This document shows positions 41,441 to 53,800 of a stretch of DNA of 64,000 bases, piece after piece; the stretch's first letter is position 1; each line of letters opens with the position of its first letter. The position numbers and the translations under genes are program-made. The notes under the pieces were generated by a model. That model did no database searches. It was not told the DNA's origin and worked only from the letters and a program-made list of their open reading frames with translations. The stretch is from Limnomonas spitsbergensis (taxonomy: Eukaryota; Chlorophyta; Chlorophyceae; Chlamydomonadales), in the NCBI GenBank assembly GCA_037349105.1, contig JAYJMM010000097.1:1922001-1986000 (forward strand). Reading direction: 5' to 3'.

Positions 41441-42985
41441 CAGGTTCGTCAGCACATCGCTGATCATTGACCTGGCCCTGGCCCTGCTATTGAAAGCCTT
41501 TTCTACCGAGCTTGCTGGCTGTGCTTGCTCATCATCCTCATCCATTGCGCTGGAGATAGCTTGGCCGCATGGGGCCACTATACATGCTGCCTCAGCGGCC
41601 CGCAGCCTTTGCACCCCCCTTCTGCCCTCCTGTGCTAGGCGCACCACCTGGTCCGAGTGCCACTGGTCCACCCTGCTCAGCCCAGTGAGCATAGCCACTT
41701 GCATTCCGTTGGCGGCCCCGCCCGGTACCTTTGGCTTAGTGGCGGCTTCATCCAGTACATCCAGCCGTGCCCCTGTGCGGTCGTCGGTGGACTGGAGTGG
41801 CGACCTAGACGGGATATCTGCATTCTGGTGGCATGCCCCTGACCGGTGGACAATGGTAAAGTCGAGCTCCTGGAGCATGAGCGCCCATCTGGCGTGCTGC
41901 CCTACCAGGGCCTAGTGGTTATCCATGAGGTAAGTGAGGGGCTCGTGGTCCGTGATCAGGTGCACCGCCTTGCACCCAAACAGCATATGGCGGTATGTAC
42001 GGGCGGCATACACTGCGGCTAGCATTTCCCCCTAGAACGACGAGTAGTTCTTCTCGCTTTTGTTTAGGGAGCGCGAGGTGCATGCTACCGTGTATTCCCT
42101 CCCGCTGTCGTCACACTCCCCCAGCACCGCTCCTATTCCCTGTTTAGAGAAGTCGGTGTACAGCAGGAACGGCCGCGGTGGCCCTTGGCCACCCGGCCCT
42201 GTCTCGCTGTAGTCCGGCCAGCGCAAGACCCTGCCGCCCTCGCACATTTCAGTTTTGATCAGCTGAAAGGCCTGGGACTGCTCAGGGCCCCACACAAAGG
42301 GCACCCCCTTGACCAGCAGGGCATTGATGCATGCCCCCTTCTTAGAGAAATCCGGGATGTAACACCGGTAGAAGTTCAAGAACCCCATAACCTCCTGGAT
42401 GTTTTTGACCGATGCGGGCTCAGGCAGTGCCATGACAGTTGCTATCTTGGTTGCGTGCGGCATGAGCCCTTGGGCCGACACATTGTGGCCTAGGTACTCA
42501 ACCGTTGCGCACCCGAACAGGGACTTGTCTGGATGCGCTCTCAGCCCCACCTTATGAAGCATGTCCAACATGAGCTCCACATGCTTGATGTGCTGTGCAG
42601 GCGTGTCGCTGTACACCAGCAGGTCGTCAATGAATGCAGCACAAAAGGAGCTCAGGCCTGCCCTGGCTATCTCTTCTTCCATCATACGCTGGAAGAAGGG
42701 AGGCCCGTTGCGCAGCCCAAAGTTCAGCTTTGTGTACATCCACAGTTCAGGGCCCGGGATGTAACACCGGTATAAGTTCAAGAACCCCATAACCTCCTGG
42801 ATGTTTTTGACCGATGCGGGCTCAGGCAGTGCCATAACCGCTGCTATCTTGGCTGCGTGCGGCGTGAGCCCTTGGGCCAGAGGAGGAGTCAGCCGCCAAG
42901 GGGCAGACAGCCAGGAAGGACAAGGGGGGATAGGAAACCCCGTGAACGGCTGGACGTGCTGAGCACTTGACGAGCCCCACGCCAT
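41440..42985 (-). pseudogene. Ty3/gypsy reverse transcriptase-RNase H, broken and rearranged
   Basis: Minus-strand text holds an RT fragment from the fingers/palm (LNFGLRNGPPFFQRMM, then FIDDLLVYSD, where FIDD takes the place of the usual Y/F-x-DD), the thumb (VEYLGHNVSAQGL, VMGFLNFYRCYIPDFSKK) and RNase H (FLLYTDFSKQGIGAVLGE, then HARWALMLQELDFTIVHRSGACHQNAD). Two TAG codons interrupt it, at about 42033 (after NYSSF) and about 41912. A 123-bp segment of the thumb region (42354-42476) is duplicated at 42753-42879, upstream of the palm, which shuffles domain order. The finger and N-terminal palm regions and the integrase are missing. It lies head-to-head with copy B and so is not the pol of that copy in its present arrangement. 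Confidence 0.8.
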
Positions 42986-43760
42986 ACCTGGAAGAACGAG
43001 CCGGTGCCGGCCCTATGGGAACACCCCCCGGGGCGGCATGACCGGCACAAGTAGACAGCAGGCAGTGGGCCGACGGCCAGCAGGGCATAGCCTAGTACGC
43101 AATCAAGTTTGTTTCCGCAATAAACCATAGCAGCAGGAGCAGCGAGCCAATGGGGTACATAAGGATGACGGCTACGGCGCTAATTAAAAAGTAGTAGACA
43201 TGTATGACATTTGCCTCTTGAGTAGAGATTACCGCAGGACCAACCAGCGGATGGACTAGATTAGGATAAGCCACCGCTGCTACTGCACACATCTCATGTG
43301 GCTTAGGGGCCAGGTGTCAACGGCGCAGTGGGGCGAGAGCAGCGGGCGGTCTATTTTTCGGTCTGAATTTCTGGCTGAATTTCTTTGGGCATAAACCCTT
43401 ACCAGCGTTAGGAATCGGAGGATTGGATTCTGATGGCTTCCTGAATTTACCCAGGCATGACTCTAACGGCGGGTTAACAGATTCTTTTGTGCCCTGATCA
43501 GGCCAGGGAGCGATCGGGAATAGCCCAGGGGCCGTTATAGGGTGTGTGCCGAGCGTGAGCAGAACCTAGGGTTAGCCACGAGATTAAGTGAATTTCTTTT
43601 CTTCAGACCGTCTGGTTTGCAAGCAGATGTTAGGGAGCTTCAAGTTTCTGTATGTACATATCTTTACCAACTTCTCTTTCACGTACCACCCCTAGTCCGG
43701 CTCCCCACGCATGCCCGACGGATGGGCTTAACGTTGGGAGCGGAGGGCGAGTAAAGTAGT
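42986..43760. other. Gene-free stretch
   Basis: Between the RT fragment and an LTR-like block. Short frames only, no motif. Base composition is close to neighbouring DNA. Confidence 0.4.
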
Positions 43761-43995
43761 ACTAGGGGCGGTACCCACGAGCCAGGGGCGCCCAGGCAGG
43801 CCAACCATTGAGGACTTTCCACTTCAGGCTGCCTTTATACCAGTACTCTGTACCAGTTAACCCCGTTACAGCCCTCGTGTAGGACAAGGAAGCCTTAGCG
43901 TACGGTGATGTACCGTAGTTGTGAGTAGAGTGAGCCTCTCTAAGGCGACCGGGCCAGCTTTTACCATTATGGCACGGTTACTGCTTATGGTGCGA
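43761..43995 (-). repeat. Solo, diverged copy of the 221-bp LTR-like repeat
   Basis: Read on the minus strand it begins TGTCGCACCATAAGCAGTAA, contains CGCCTTAGAGAGG and CTACTCACAA, and ends CTCGTGGGTACCGCCCCTAGTACTACTT, in the same order as 10100-10320. The middle is replaced by unrelated sequence. A lone copy is what recombination between two LTRs would leave. Confidence 0.7.
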
Positions 43996-44632
43996 CAGTG
44001 AGGATCCCGTCCTGGCACCATCATCCCACCTCCCGTAACAATCATGTAGGGACACAACCATAGAGATCATAGATTCATAGCACAAAGTCTCGTCTTCATA
44101 TGTTTACGACATGACACCTCGGGGCCCTACTAATAAAGGCTCGGCCACATGGGCGCCCAACTGTCTGGTTGGGATAACAGGACACTGAAGGCAACAGGGG
44201 AAAGGAAAGGAACAGAGGGACACAAAGGAGCTCTTTGTCTTAATAGGTTGATGACGTTACACCTCTGGGCCCTGCTTAAATAAAGCTCGGCCACATCGGC
44301 AAACATAAAGAGATTACCGTCTTGATAGGTAAGAAGGCCTTCCATAAGCCAGAGACCGCAAAAGGCATTCGATCAAAAGCGATCTTCCCATACCTTGTTA
44401 GTGTGTGTGGGGGGGGGTAGGTGGTGGGCTTCCTCCCACTACCAAGGGATGATCGAAAATATACTGGATTCCTGTTGGGGTGGTCCACCAGATTGGCATA
44501 GTCTGTACGGTTTTGGCCTGAGACAGCACAGCCACCATTGTGCTGGCTGTGCTCACATAGAACTGTCTGCAAATGCTACCCTTGCCACCATCCCCCCTGC
44601 GTCCATTCCCGCAGCAATCATCAGCTTCAGCC
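43996..44632. other. Downstream flank of SNF8
   Basis: Two copies of a dispersed motif lie here on the minus strand (about 44107-44155 and 44250-44305). It pairs a TGGCCGAGCTTTA part with a GGGCCCAGAGGTGTAACGTCAT part. No gene is supported. It contains the expected 3' untranslated end of SNF8. Confidence 0.45.
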
Positions 44633-44809
44633 TCATCCCTGCTGGTTGACGGAGAGGCAGGGGAACCAGTACCAACGCTCCCCTCCAGGGGCCTGATCAT
44701 CCACGAGGGCCAGACCTTGACTCAGCATGGCCCCCAGCGCAGCATCCGTGCGAGCAGCCGGCCAGCCAGGCTGGAGCATGATCTCCCGCCTCGTCACGTA
44801 CCCACGCGC
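44633..44809 (-). CDS. SNF8: SNF8 exon 6 (terminal exon)
   Basis: Fifty-eight codons plus TGA, after the acceptor TGTAACAG. The text [20 protein letters not shown] and the [10 protein letters not shown] then RWYWFPC blocks match the second winged helix of VPS22, which in characterised complexes contacts VPS25. Intron 5 is 341 bp. Confidence 0.9.
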   Translation of the reverse strand, partial: ARGYVTRREIMLQPGWPAARTDAALGAMLSQGLALVDDQAPGGERWYWFPCLSVNQQG

Positions 44810-47800
44810 CTGTTACAAACGTGGACCAGGTTCAAACTGTTTTGTTTTGTATTGGATGGATGATAGTTTACATGGGGCAGGTGGACTGCGTCTCAACATG
44901 TGTGCTGAGTCACAGTCATACTGCTGGACATCATTAATTTCAGGGTGCTTCAGCTGCACTGACGGTAAACTACAACCCGGCCTACAGCCGGCATGGCTTG
45001 GTGCAGCTAGCCCTGCTGTTAGGGTCAATGACCATCCATTTACGGTCCCTATCGGCCTAGTGGTGGCCCCATGGCAAACCCCTAAAGATGGTCAGATACA
45101 AACAAAGATACAAAGTATTGATGGATGGCCTCTATCAACCTCCAGCTCACCTGAGCCAACTCCAAGATTTTGTTGCTGTCCATGTTAAGCTCTCCGGGTA
45201 CTGAACGCACGTACTGCTGCTTCCCGATGCAAACAATCTCAAAGTGGCCGCTGCCCAACACCTTGATCTTCTTGATTGCGCGGACCTTTGGGGGCAGGTG
45301 CATGGCTTCAGTTTCCGAGGAGAAAGGGTGTGATGGCAACGCAGGATCCATCAAGGTAATGCATGTGAACTGAACCGTTTTTGCCGCATCAACCAAATAC
45401 CAAGCATTAGCGAGCCACCTTGCCGCACCATCACTTCTGGACCATTTGCATGCCAGGAAATCAAGCGTGCACAACATGCAGCTCGCCACCCCGCAAAAAC
45501 AGTCGGACTACACAGGGCCCGGTGCTGCATGGCGCATGGCACTGTGTGCTGAGCACACAGCACAGCACACAGTGCCATGCGCCATGCAGCACTTGTCCCT
45601 GTACAATCCGCAACCAGAGAGAATTTGCATTCCGAGCCAACAACGTACCACATCGTCTTCACTGACAGGATCTGCCTGCTTGCCGCGCCGCCGGTTCACA
45701 AACTTGAGCAACGCTGGCAGCTCCATGAGGCCTCCACTGGTTTCCCTTGAGGCCCAGCACGCCTCCACAATCTGCACGCCAAGCTCGTAGTAGAAGTCGC
45801 CGATGCCTAGGGTTTTCGCCCACATACCCTAAAGGGCTCACCAGCATGTCAGGACAGTCACTAAACTTAAACATAAGTAAAAAACGAGAGTTAAAAATGA
45901 GAGTTAAACATGAGCGAAATTCCGTGGGTCCCGTTCAATAGCATGCACTTGCGACAGCATAGTTTGAAATCAAACTGCAGCCACACCAGAATTTTGAAGG
46001 CCACCAGAGGCTGCATGCTATGGTAGCTGCAAGGTCCCCCCCGGGCCTTGCATAGATGTGTAGCAAGGTGAGCACAGCCCACCCGTAAGGATGGCTGTCA
46101 GATAAAGGGCCCCCTGCTTCCGGGAGGAAACGACTGCACCCAAGGACTGCACCCAAGGACTGCACCCAAGGACTGCACCCAAGGACTGCACCCAAGGACT
46201 GCACCCAAGGACTGCACCCAAGGACTGCACCCAAGGACTGCACCCAAGGACTGCACCCAAGGACTGCACCCAAGGACTGCACCCAAGGACTGCACCCAAG
46301 GACTGCACCCAAGGACTGCACCCAAGGACTGCACCCAAGGACTGCACCCAAGGACTGCACCCAAGGACTGCACCCAAGGACTGCACCCAAGGACTGCACC
46401 CAAGGACTGCACCCAAGGACTGCACCCAAGGACTGCACCCAAGGACTGCACCCAAGGACTGCACCCAAGGACTGCACCCAAGGACTGCACCCAAGGACTG
46501 CACCCAAGGACTGCACCCAAGGACTGCACCCAAGGACTGCACCCAAGGACTGCACCCAAGGACTGCACCCAAGGACTGCACCCAAGGACTGCACCCAAGG
46601 ACTGCACCCAAGGACTGCACCCAAGGACTGCACCCAAGGACTGCACCCAAGGACTGCACCCAAGGACTGCACCCAAGGACTGCACCCAAGGACTGCACCC
46701 AAGGACTGCACCCAAGGACTGCACCCAAGGACTGCACCCAAGGACTGCACCCAAGGACTGCACCCAAGGACTGCACCCAAGGACTGCACCCAAGGACTGC
46801 ACCCAAGGACTGCACCCAAGGACTGCACCCAAGGACTGCACCCAAGGACTGCACCCAACGACTGCACCCAAGGACTGCACCCAAGGACTGCACCCAAGGA
46901 CTGCACCCAAGGACTGCACCCAAGGACTGCACCCAAGGACTGCACCCAAGGACTGCACCCAAGGACTGCACCCAAGGACTGCACCCAAGGACTGCACCCA
47001 AGGACTGCACCCAAGGACTGCACCCAAGGACTGCACCCAACGATTGCACCCAAGGACTGCACCCAAGGACTGCACCCAAGGACTGCACCCAAGGACTGCA
47101 CCCAAGGACTGCACCCAAGGACTGCACCCAAGGACTGCACCCAAGGACTGCACCCAAGGACTGCACCCAAGGACTGCACCCAAGGACTGCACCCAAGGAC
47201 TGCACCCAAGGACTGCACCCAAGGACTGCACCCAAGGACTGCACCCAAGGACTGCACCCAACGACTGCACCCAAGGACTGCACCCAAGGACTGCACCCAA
47301 GGACTGCACCCAAGGACTGCACCCAAGGACTGCACCCAAGGACTGCACCCAAGGACTGCACCCAAGGACTGCACCCAAGGACTGCACCCAAGGACTGCAC
47401 CCAAGGACTGCACCCAAGGACTGCACCCAAGGACTGCACCCAAGGACTGCACCCAAGGACTGCACCCAAGGACTGCACCCAAGGACTGCACCCAAGGACT
47501 GCACCCAAGGACTGCACCCAAGGACTGCACCCAAGGACTGCACCCAAGGACTGCACCCAAGGACTGCACCCAAGGACTGCACCCAAGGACTGCACCCAAG
47601 GACTGCACCCAAGGACTGCACCCAAGGACTGCACCCAAGGACTGCACCCAAGGACTGCACCCAAGGACTGCACCCAAGGACTGCACCCAAGGACTGCACC
47701 CAAGGACTGCACCCAAGGACTGCACCCAAGGACTGCACCCAAGGACTGCACCCAAGGACTGCACCCAAGGACTGCACCCAAGGACTGCACCCAAGGACTG

Positions 47801-50800
47801 CACCCAAGGACTGCACCCAAGGACTGCACCCAAGGACTGCACCCAAGGACTGCACCCAAGGACTGCACCCAAGGACTGCACCCAAGGACTGCACCCAAGG
47901 ACTGCACCCAAGGACTGCACCCAAGGACTGCACCCAAGGACTGCACCCAAGGACTGCACCCAAGGACTGCACCCAACGACTGCACCCAAGGACTGCACCC
48001 AAGGACTGCACCCAAGGACTGCACCCAAGGACTGCACCCAAGGACTGCACCCAAGGACTGCACCCAAGGACTGCACCCAAGGACTGCACCCAAGGACTGC
48101 ACCCAAGGACTGCACCCAAGGACTGCACCCAAGGACTGCACCCAAGGACTGCACCCAAGGACTGCACCCAAGGACTGCACCCAAGGACTGCACCCAAGGA
48201 CTGCACCCAAGGACTGCACCCAAGGACTGCACCCAAGGACTGCACCCAAGGACTGCACCCAAGGACTGCACCCAAGGACTGCACCCAAGGACTGCACCCA
48301 AGGACTGCACCCAAGGACTGCACCCAAGGACTGCACCCAAGGACTGCACCCAAGGACTGCACCCAAGGACTGCACCCAAGGACTGCACCCAAGGACTGCA
48401 CCCAAGGACTGCACCCAAGGACTGCACCCAAGGACTGCACCCAAGGACTGCACCCAAGGACTGCACCCAAGGACTGCACCCAAGGACTGCACCCAAGGAC
48501 TGCACCCAAGGACTGCACCCAAGGACTGCACCCAAGGACTGCACCCAAGGACTGCACCCAACGACTGCACCCAAGGACTGCACCCAAGGACTGCACCCAA
48601 GGACTGCACCCAAGGACTGCACCCAAGGACTGCACCCAAGGACTGCACCCAAGGACTGCCCCCAAGGACTGCACCCAAGGACTGCACCCAAGGACTGCAC
48701 CCAACGACTGCACCCAAGGACTGCACCCAAGGACTGCACCCAACGACTGCACCCAAGGACTGCACCCAAGGACTGCACCCAAGGACTGCACCCAACGACT
48801 GCACCCAAGGACTGCACCCAAGGACTGCACCCAAGGACTGCACCCAAGGACTGCACCCAAGGACTGCACCCAAGGACTGCACCCAAGGACTGCACCCAAG
48901 GACTGCACCCAAGGACTGCACCCAAGGACTGCACCCAAGGACTGCACCCAAGGACTGCACCCAACGACTGCACCCAAGGACTGCACCCAAGGACTGCACC
49001 CAAGGACTGCACCCAAGGACTGCACCCAAGGACTGCACCCAAGGACTGCACCCAAGGACTGCACCCAAGGACTGCACCCAAGGACTGCACCCAAGGACTG
49101 CACCCAAGGACTGCACCCAAGGACTGCACCCAAGGACTGCACCCAAGGACTGCACCCAAGGACTGCACCCAAGGACTGCACCCAAGGACTGCACCCAAGG
49201 ACTGCACCCAAGGACTGCACCCAAGGACTGCACCCAAGGACTGCACCCAAGGACTGCACCCAAGGACTGCACCCAAGGACTGCACCCAAGGACTGCACCC
49301 AAGGACTGCACCCAAGGACTGCACCCAAGGACTGCACCCAAGGACTGCACCCAAGGACTGCACCCAAGGACTGCACCCAAGGACTGCACCCAAGGACTGC
49401 ACCCAAGGACTGCACCCAAGGACTGCACCCAAGGACTGCACCCAAGGACTGCACCCAAGGACTGCACCCAAGGACTGCACCCAACGACTGCACCCAAGGA
49501 CTGCACCCAAGGACTGCACCCAAGGACTGCACCCAAGGACTGCACCCAAGGACTGCACCCAAGGACTGCACCCAAGGACTGCACCCAAGGACTGCACCCA
49601 AGGACTGCACCCAAGGACTGCACCCAAGGACTGCACCCAAGGACTGCACCCAACGACTGCACCCAAGGACTGCACCCAAGGACTGCACCCAAGGACTGCA
49701 CCCAAGGACTGCACCCAAGGACTGCACCCAAGGACTGCACCCAAGGACTGCACCCAAGGACTGCCCCCAAGGACTGCACCCAAGGACTGCACCCAAGGAC
49801 TGCACCCAACGACTGCACCCAAGGACTGCACCCAAGGACTGCACCCAACGACTGCACCCAAGGACTGCACCCAAGGACTGCACCCAAGGACTGCACCCAA
49901 CGACTGCACCCAAGGACTGCACCCAAGGACTGCACCCAAGGACTGCACCCAAGGACTGCACCCAAGGACTGCACCCAAGGACTGCACCCAAGGACTGCAC
50001 CCAAGGACTGCACCCAAGGACTGCACCCAAGGACTGCACCCAAGGACTGCACCCAAGGACTGCACCCAAGGACTGCACCCAACGACTGCACCCAACGACT
50101 GCACCCAAGGACTGCACCCAAGGACTGCACCCAAGGACTGCACCCAAGGACTGCACCCAAGGACTGCACCCAAGGACTGCACCCAAGGACTGCACCCAAG
50201 GACTGCACCCAAGGACTGCACCCAAGGACTGCACCCAAGGACTGCACCCAAGGACTGCACCCAAGGACTGCACCCAAGGACTGCACCCAAGGACTGCACC
50301 CAAGGACTGCACCCAAGGACTGCACCCAAGGACTGCACCCAAGGACTGCACCCAAGGACTGCACCCAAGGACTGCACCCAAGGACTGCACCCAAGGACTG
50401 CACCCAAGGACTGCACCCAAGGACTGCACCCAAGGACTGCACCCAAGGACTGCACCCAAGGACTGCACCCAAGGACTGCACCCAAGGACTGCACCCAAGG
50501 ACTGCACCCAAGGACTGCACCCAAGGACTGCACCCAAGGACTGCACCCAAGGACTGCACCCAAGGACTGCACCCAAGGACTGCACCCAAGGACTGCACCC
50601 AAGGACTGCACCCAAGGACTGCACCCAAGGACTGCACCCAAGGACTGCACCCAAGGACTGCACCCAAGGACTGCACCCAAGGACTGCACCCAAGGACTGC
50701 ACCCAAGGACTGCACCCAAGGACTGCACCCAAGGACTGCACCCAAGGACTGCACCCAAGGACTGCACCCAAGGACTGCACCCAAGGACTGCACCCAAGGA

Positions 50801-53800
50801 CTGCACCCAAGGACCATCCGGCCACAGAGTGGTACCCAAGGACTGCACCCAAGGACTGCACCCAACGACTGCACCCAAGGACTGCACCCAAGGACTGCAC
50901 CCAAGGACTGCACCCAAGGACTGCACCCAACGACTGCACCCAAGGACTGCACCCAAGGACTGCACCCAAGGACTGCACCCAAGGACTGCACCCAAGGACT
51001 GCACCCAAGGACTGCACCCAAGGACTGCACCCAAGGACTGCACCCAAGGACTGCACCCAACGACTGCACCCAAGGACTGCACCCAAGGACTGCACCCAAG
51101 GACTGCACCCAAGGACTGCACCCAAGGACTGCACCCAAGGACTGCACCCAAGGACTGCACCCAAGGACTGCACCCAACGACTGCACCCAAGGACTGCACC
51201 CAAGGACCATCCGGCCACAGAGTGGTACCCAAGGACTGCACCCAAGGACTGCACCCAACGACTGCACCCAAGGACTGCACCCAAGGACTGCACCCAAGGA
51301 CTGCACCCAAGGACTGCACCCAAGGACCATCCGGCCACAGAGTGGTACCCAAGGACTGCACCCAAGGACTGCACCCAACGACTGCACCCAAGGACTGCAC
51401 CCAAGGACTGCACCCAAGGACTGCACCCAAGGACTGCACCCAACGACTGCACCCAAGGACTGCACCCAAGGACTGCACCCAAGGACTGCACCCAAGGACT
51501 GCACCCAAGGACTGCACCCAAGGACTGCACCCAAGGACTGCACCCAAGGACTGCACCCAAGGACTGCACCCAAGGACTGCACCCAACGACTGCACCCAAG
51601 GACTGCACCCAAGGACTGCACCCAACGACTGCACCCAAGGACTGCACCCAAGGACTGCACCCAACGACTGCACCCAACGACTGCACCCAAGGACCATCCG
51701 GCCACAGAGTGGTACCCAAGGACTGCACCCAAGGACTGCACCCAAGGACTGCACCCAAGGACTGCACCCAAGGACTGCACCCAAGGACTGCACCCAAGGA
51801 CCATCCGGCCACAGAGTGGTACCCAAGGACTGCACCCAAGGACTGCACCCAACGACTGCACCCAAGGACTGCACCCAAGGACTGCACCCAAGGACTGCAC
51901 CCAAGGACTGCACCCAAGGACCATCCGGCCACAGAGTGGTACCCAAGGACTGCACCCAAGGACTGCACCCAACGACTGCACCCAAGGACTGCACCCAAGG
52001 ACTGCACCCAAGGACTGCACCCAACGACTGCACCCAAGGACTGCACCCAAGGACTGCACCCAAGGACTGCACCCAACGACTGCACCCAAGGACTGCACCC
52101 AAGGACTGCACCCAACGACTGCACCCAAGGACTGCACCCAAGGACTGCACCCAACGACTGCACCCAACGACTGCACCCAAGGACCATCCGGCCACAGAGT
52201 GGTACCCAAGGACTGCACCCAAGGACTGCACCCAACGACTGCACCCAAGGACTGCACCCAAGGACTGCACCCAAGGACTGCACCCAAGGACTGCACCCAA
52301 GGACCATCCGGCCACAGAGTGGTACCGAAGGACTGCACCCAAGGACTGCACCCAAGGACTGCACCCAACGACTGCACCCAAGGACTGCACCCAAGGACTG
52401 CACCCAAGGACTGCACCCAAGGACTGCACCCAAGGACTGCACCCAAGGACTGCACCCAAGGACTGCACCCAAGGACTGCACCCAAGGACTGCACCCAAGG
52501 ACTGCACCCAACGACTGCACCCAAGGACTGCACCCAAGGACCATCCGGCCACAGAGTGGTACCCAAGGACTGCACCCAAGGACTGCACCCAACGACTGCA
52601 CCCAAGGACTGCACCCAAGGACTGCACCCAAGGACTGCACCCAAGGACTGCACCCAAGGACTGCACCCAAGGACTGCACCCAAGGACTGCACCCAAGGAC
52701 TGCACCCAAGGACTGCACCCAAGGACTGCACCCAAGGACTGCACCCAAGGACCATCCGGCCACAGAGTGGTACCCAAGGACTGCACCCAAGGACTGCACC
52801 CAACGACTGCACCCAAGGACTGCACCCAAGGACTGCACCCAAGGACTGCACCCAAGGACTGCACCCAACGACTGCACCCAAGGACTGCACCCAAGGACTG
52901 CACCCAAGGACTGCACCCAAGGACTGCACCCAAGGACTGCACCCAAGGACTGCACCCAAGGACTGCACCCAAGGACTGCACCCAAGGACTGCACCCAACG
53001 ACTGCACCCAAGGACTGCACCCAAGGACTGCACCCAAGGACTGCACCCAAGGACTGCACCCAAGGACTGCACCCAAGGACTGCACCCAAGGACTGCACCC
53101 AAGGACTGCACCCAAGGACTGCACCCAAGGACTGCACCCAAGGACCATCCGGCCACAGAGTGGTACCCAAGGACTGCACCCAAGGACTGCACCCAAGGAC
53201 TGCACCCAAGGACTGCACCCAACGACTGCACCCAAGGACTGCACCCAAGGACTGCACCCAAGGACTGCACCCAAGGACTGCACCCAAGGACTGCACCCAA
53301 GGACTGCACCCAAGGACTGCACCCAAGGACTGCACCCAAGGACTGCACCCAAGGACTGCACCCAACGACTGCACCCAAGGACTGCACCCAAGGACCATCC
53401 GGCCACAGAGTGGTACCCAAGGACTGCACCCAAGGACTGCACCCAACGACTGCACCCAAGGACTGCACCCAAGGACTGCACCCAAGGACTGCACCCAAGG
53501 ACTGCACCCAAGGACTGCACCCAAGGACTGCACCCAAGGACTGCACCCAAGGACTGCACCCAAGGACTGCACCCAAGGACTGCACCCAAGGACTGCACCC
53601 AAGGACCATCCGGCCACAGAGTGGTACCCAAGGACTGCACCCAAGGACTGCACCCAACGACTGCACCCAAGGACTGCACCCAAGGACTGCACCCAAGGAC
53701 TGCACCCAAGGACTGCACCCAACGACTGCACCCAAGGACTGCACCCAAGGACTGCACCCAAGGACTGCACCCAAGGACTGCACCCAAGGACTGCACCCAA

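Noticed and set aside
41900..42040. Reassigned TAG codon, because both stops in the RT fragment are TAG
   Set aside because: TAG ends the gag frames of copies B and C, and SNF8 ends in TGA. Two TAGs in one decayed pseudogene are not evidence for a changed code.
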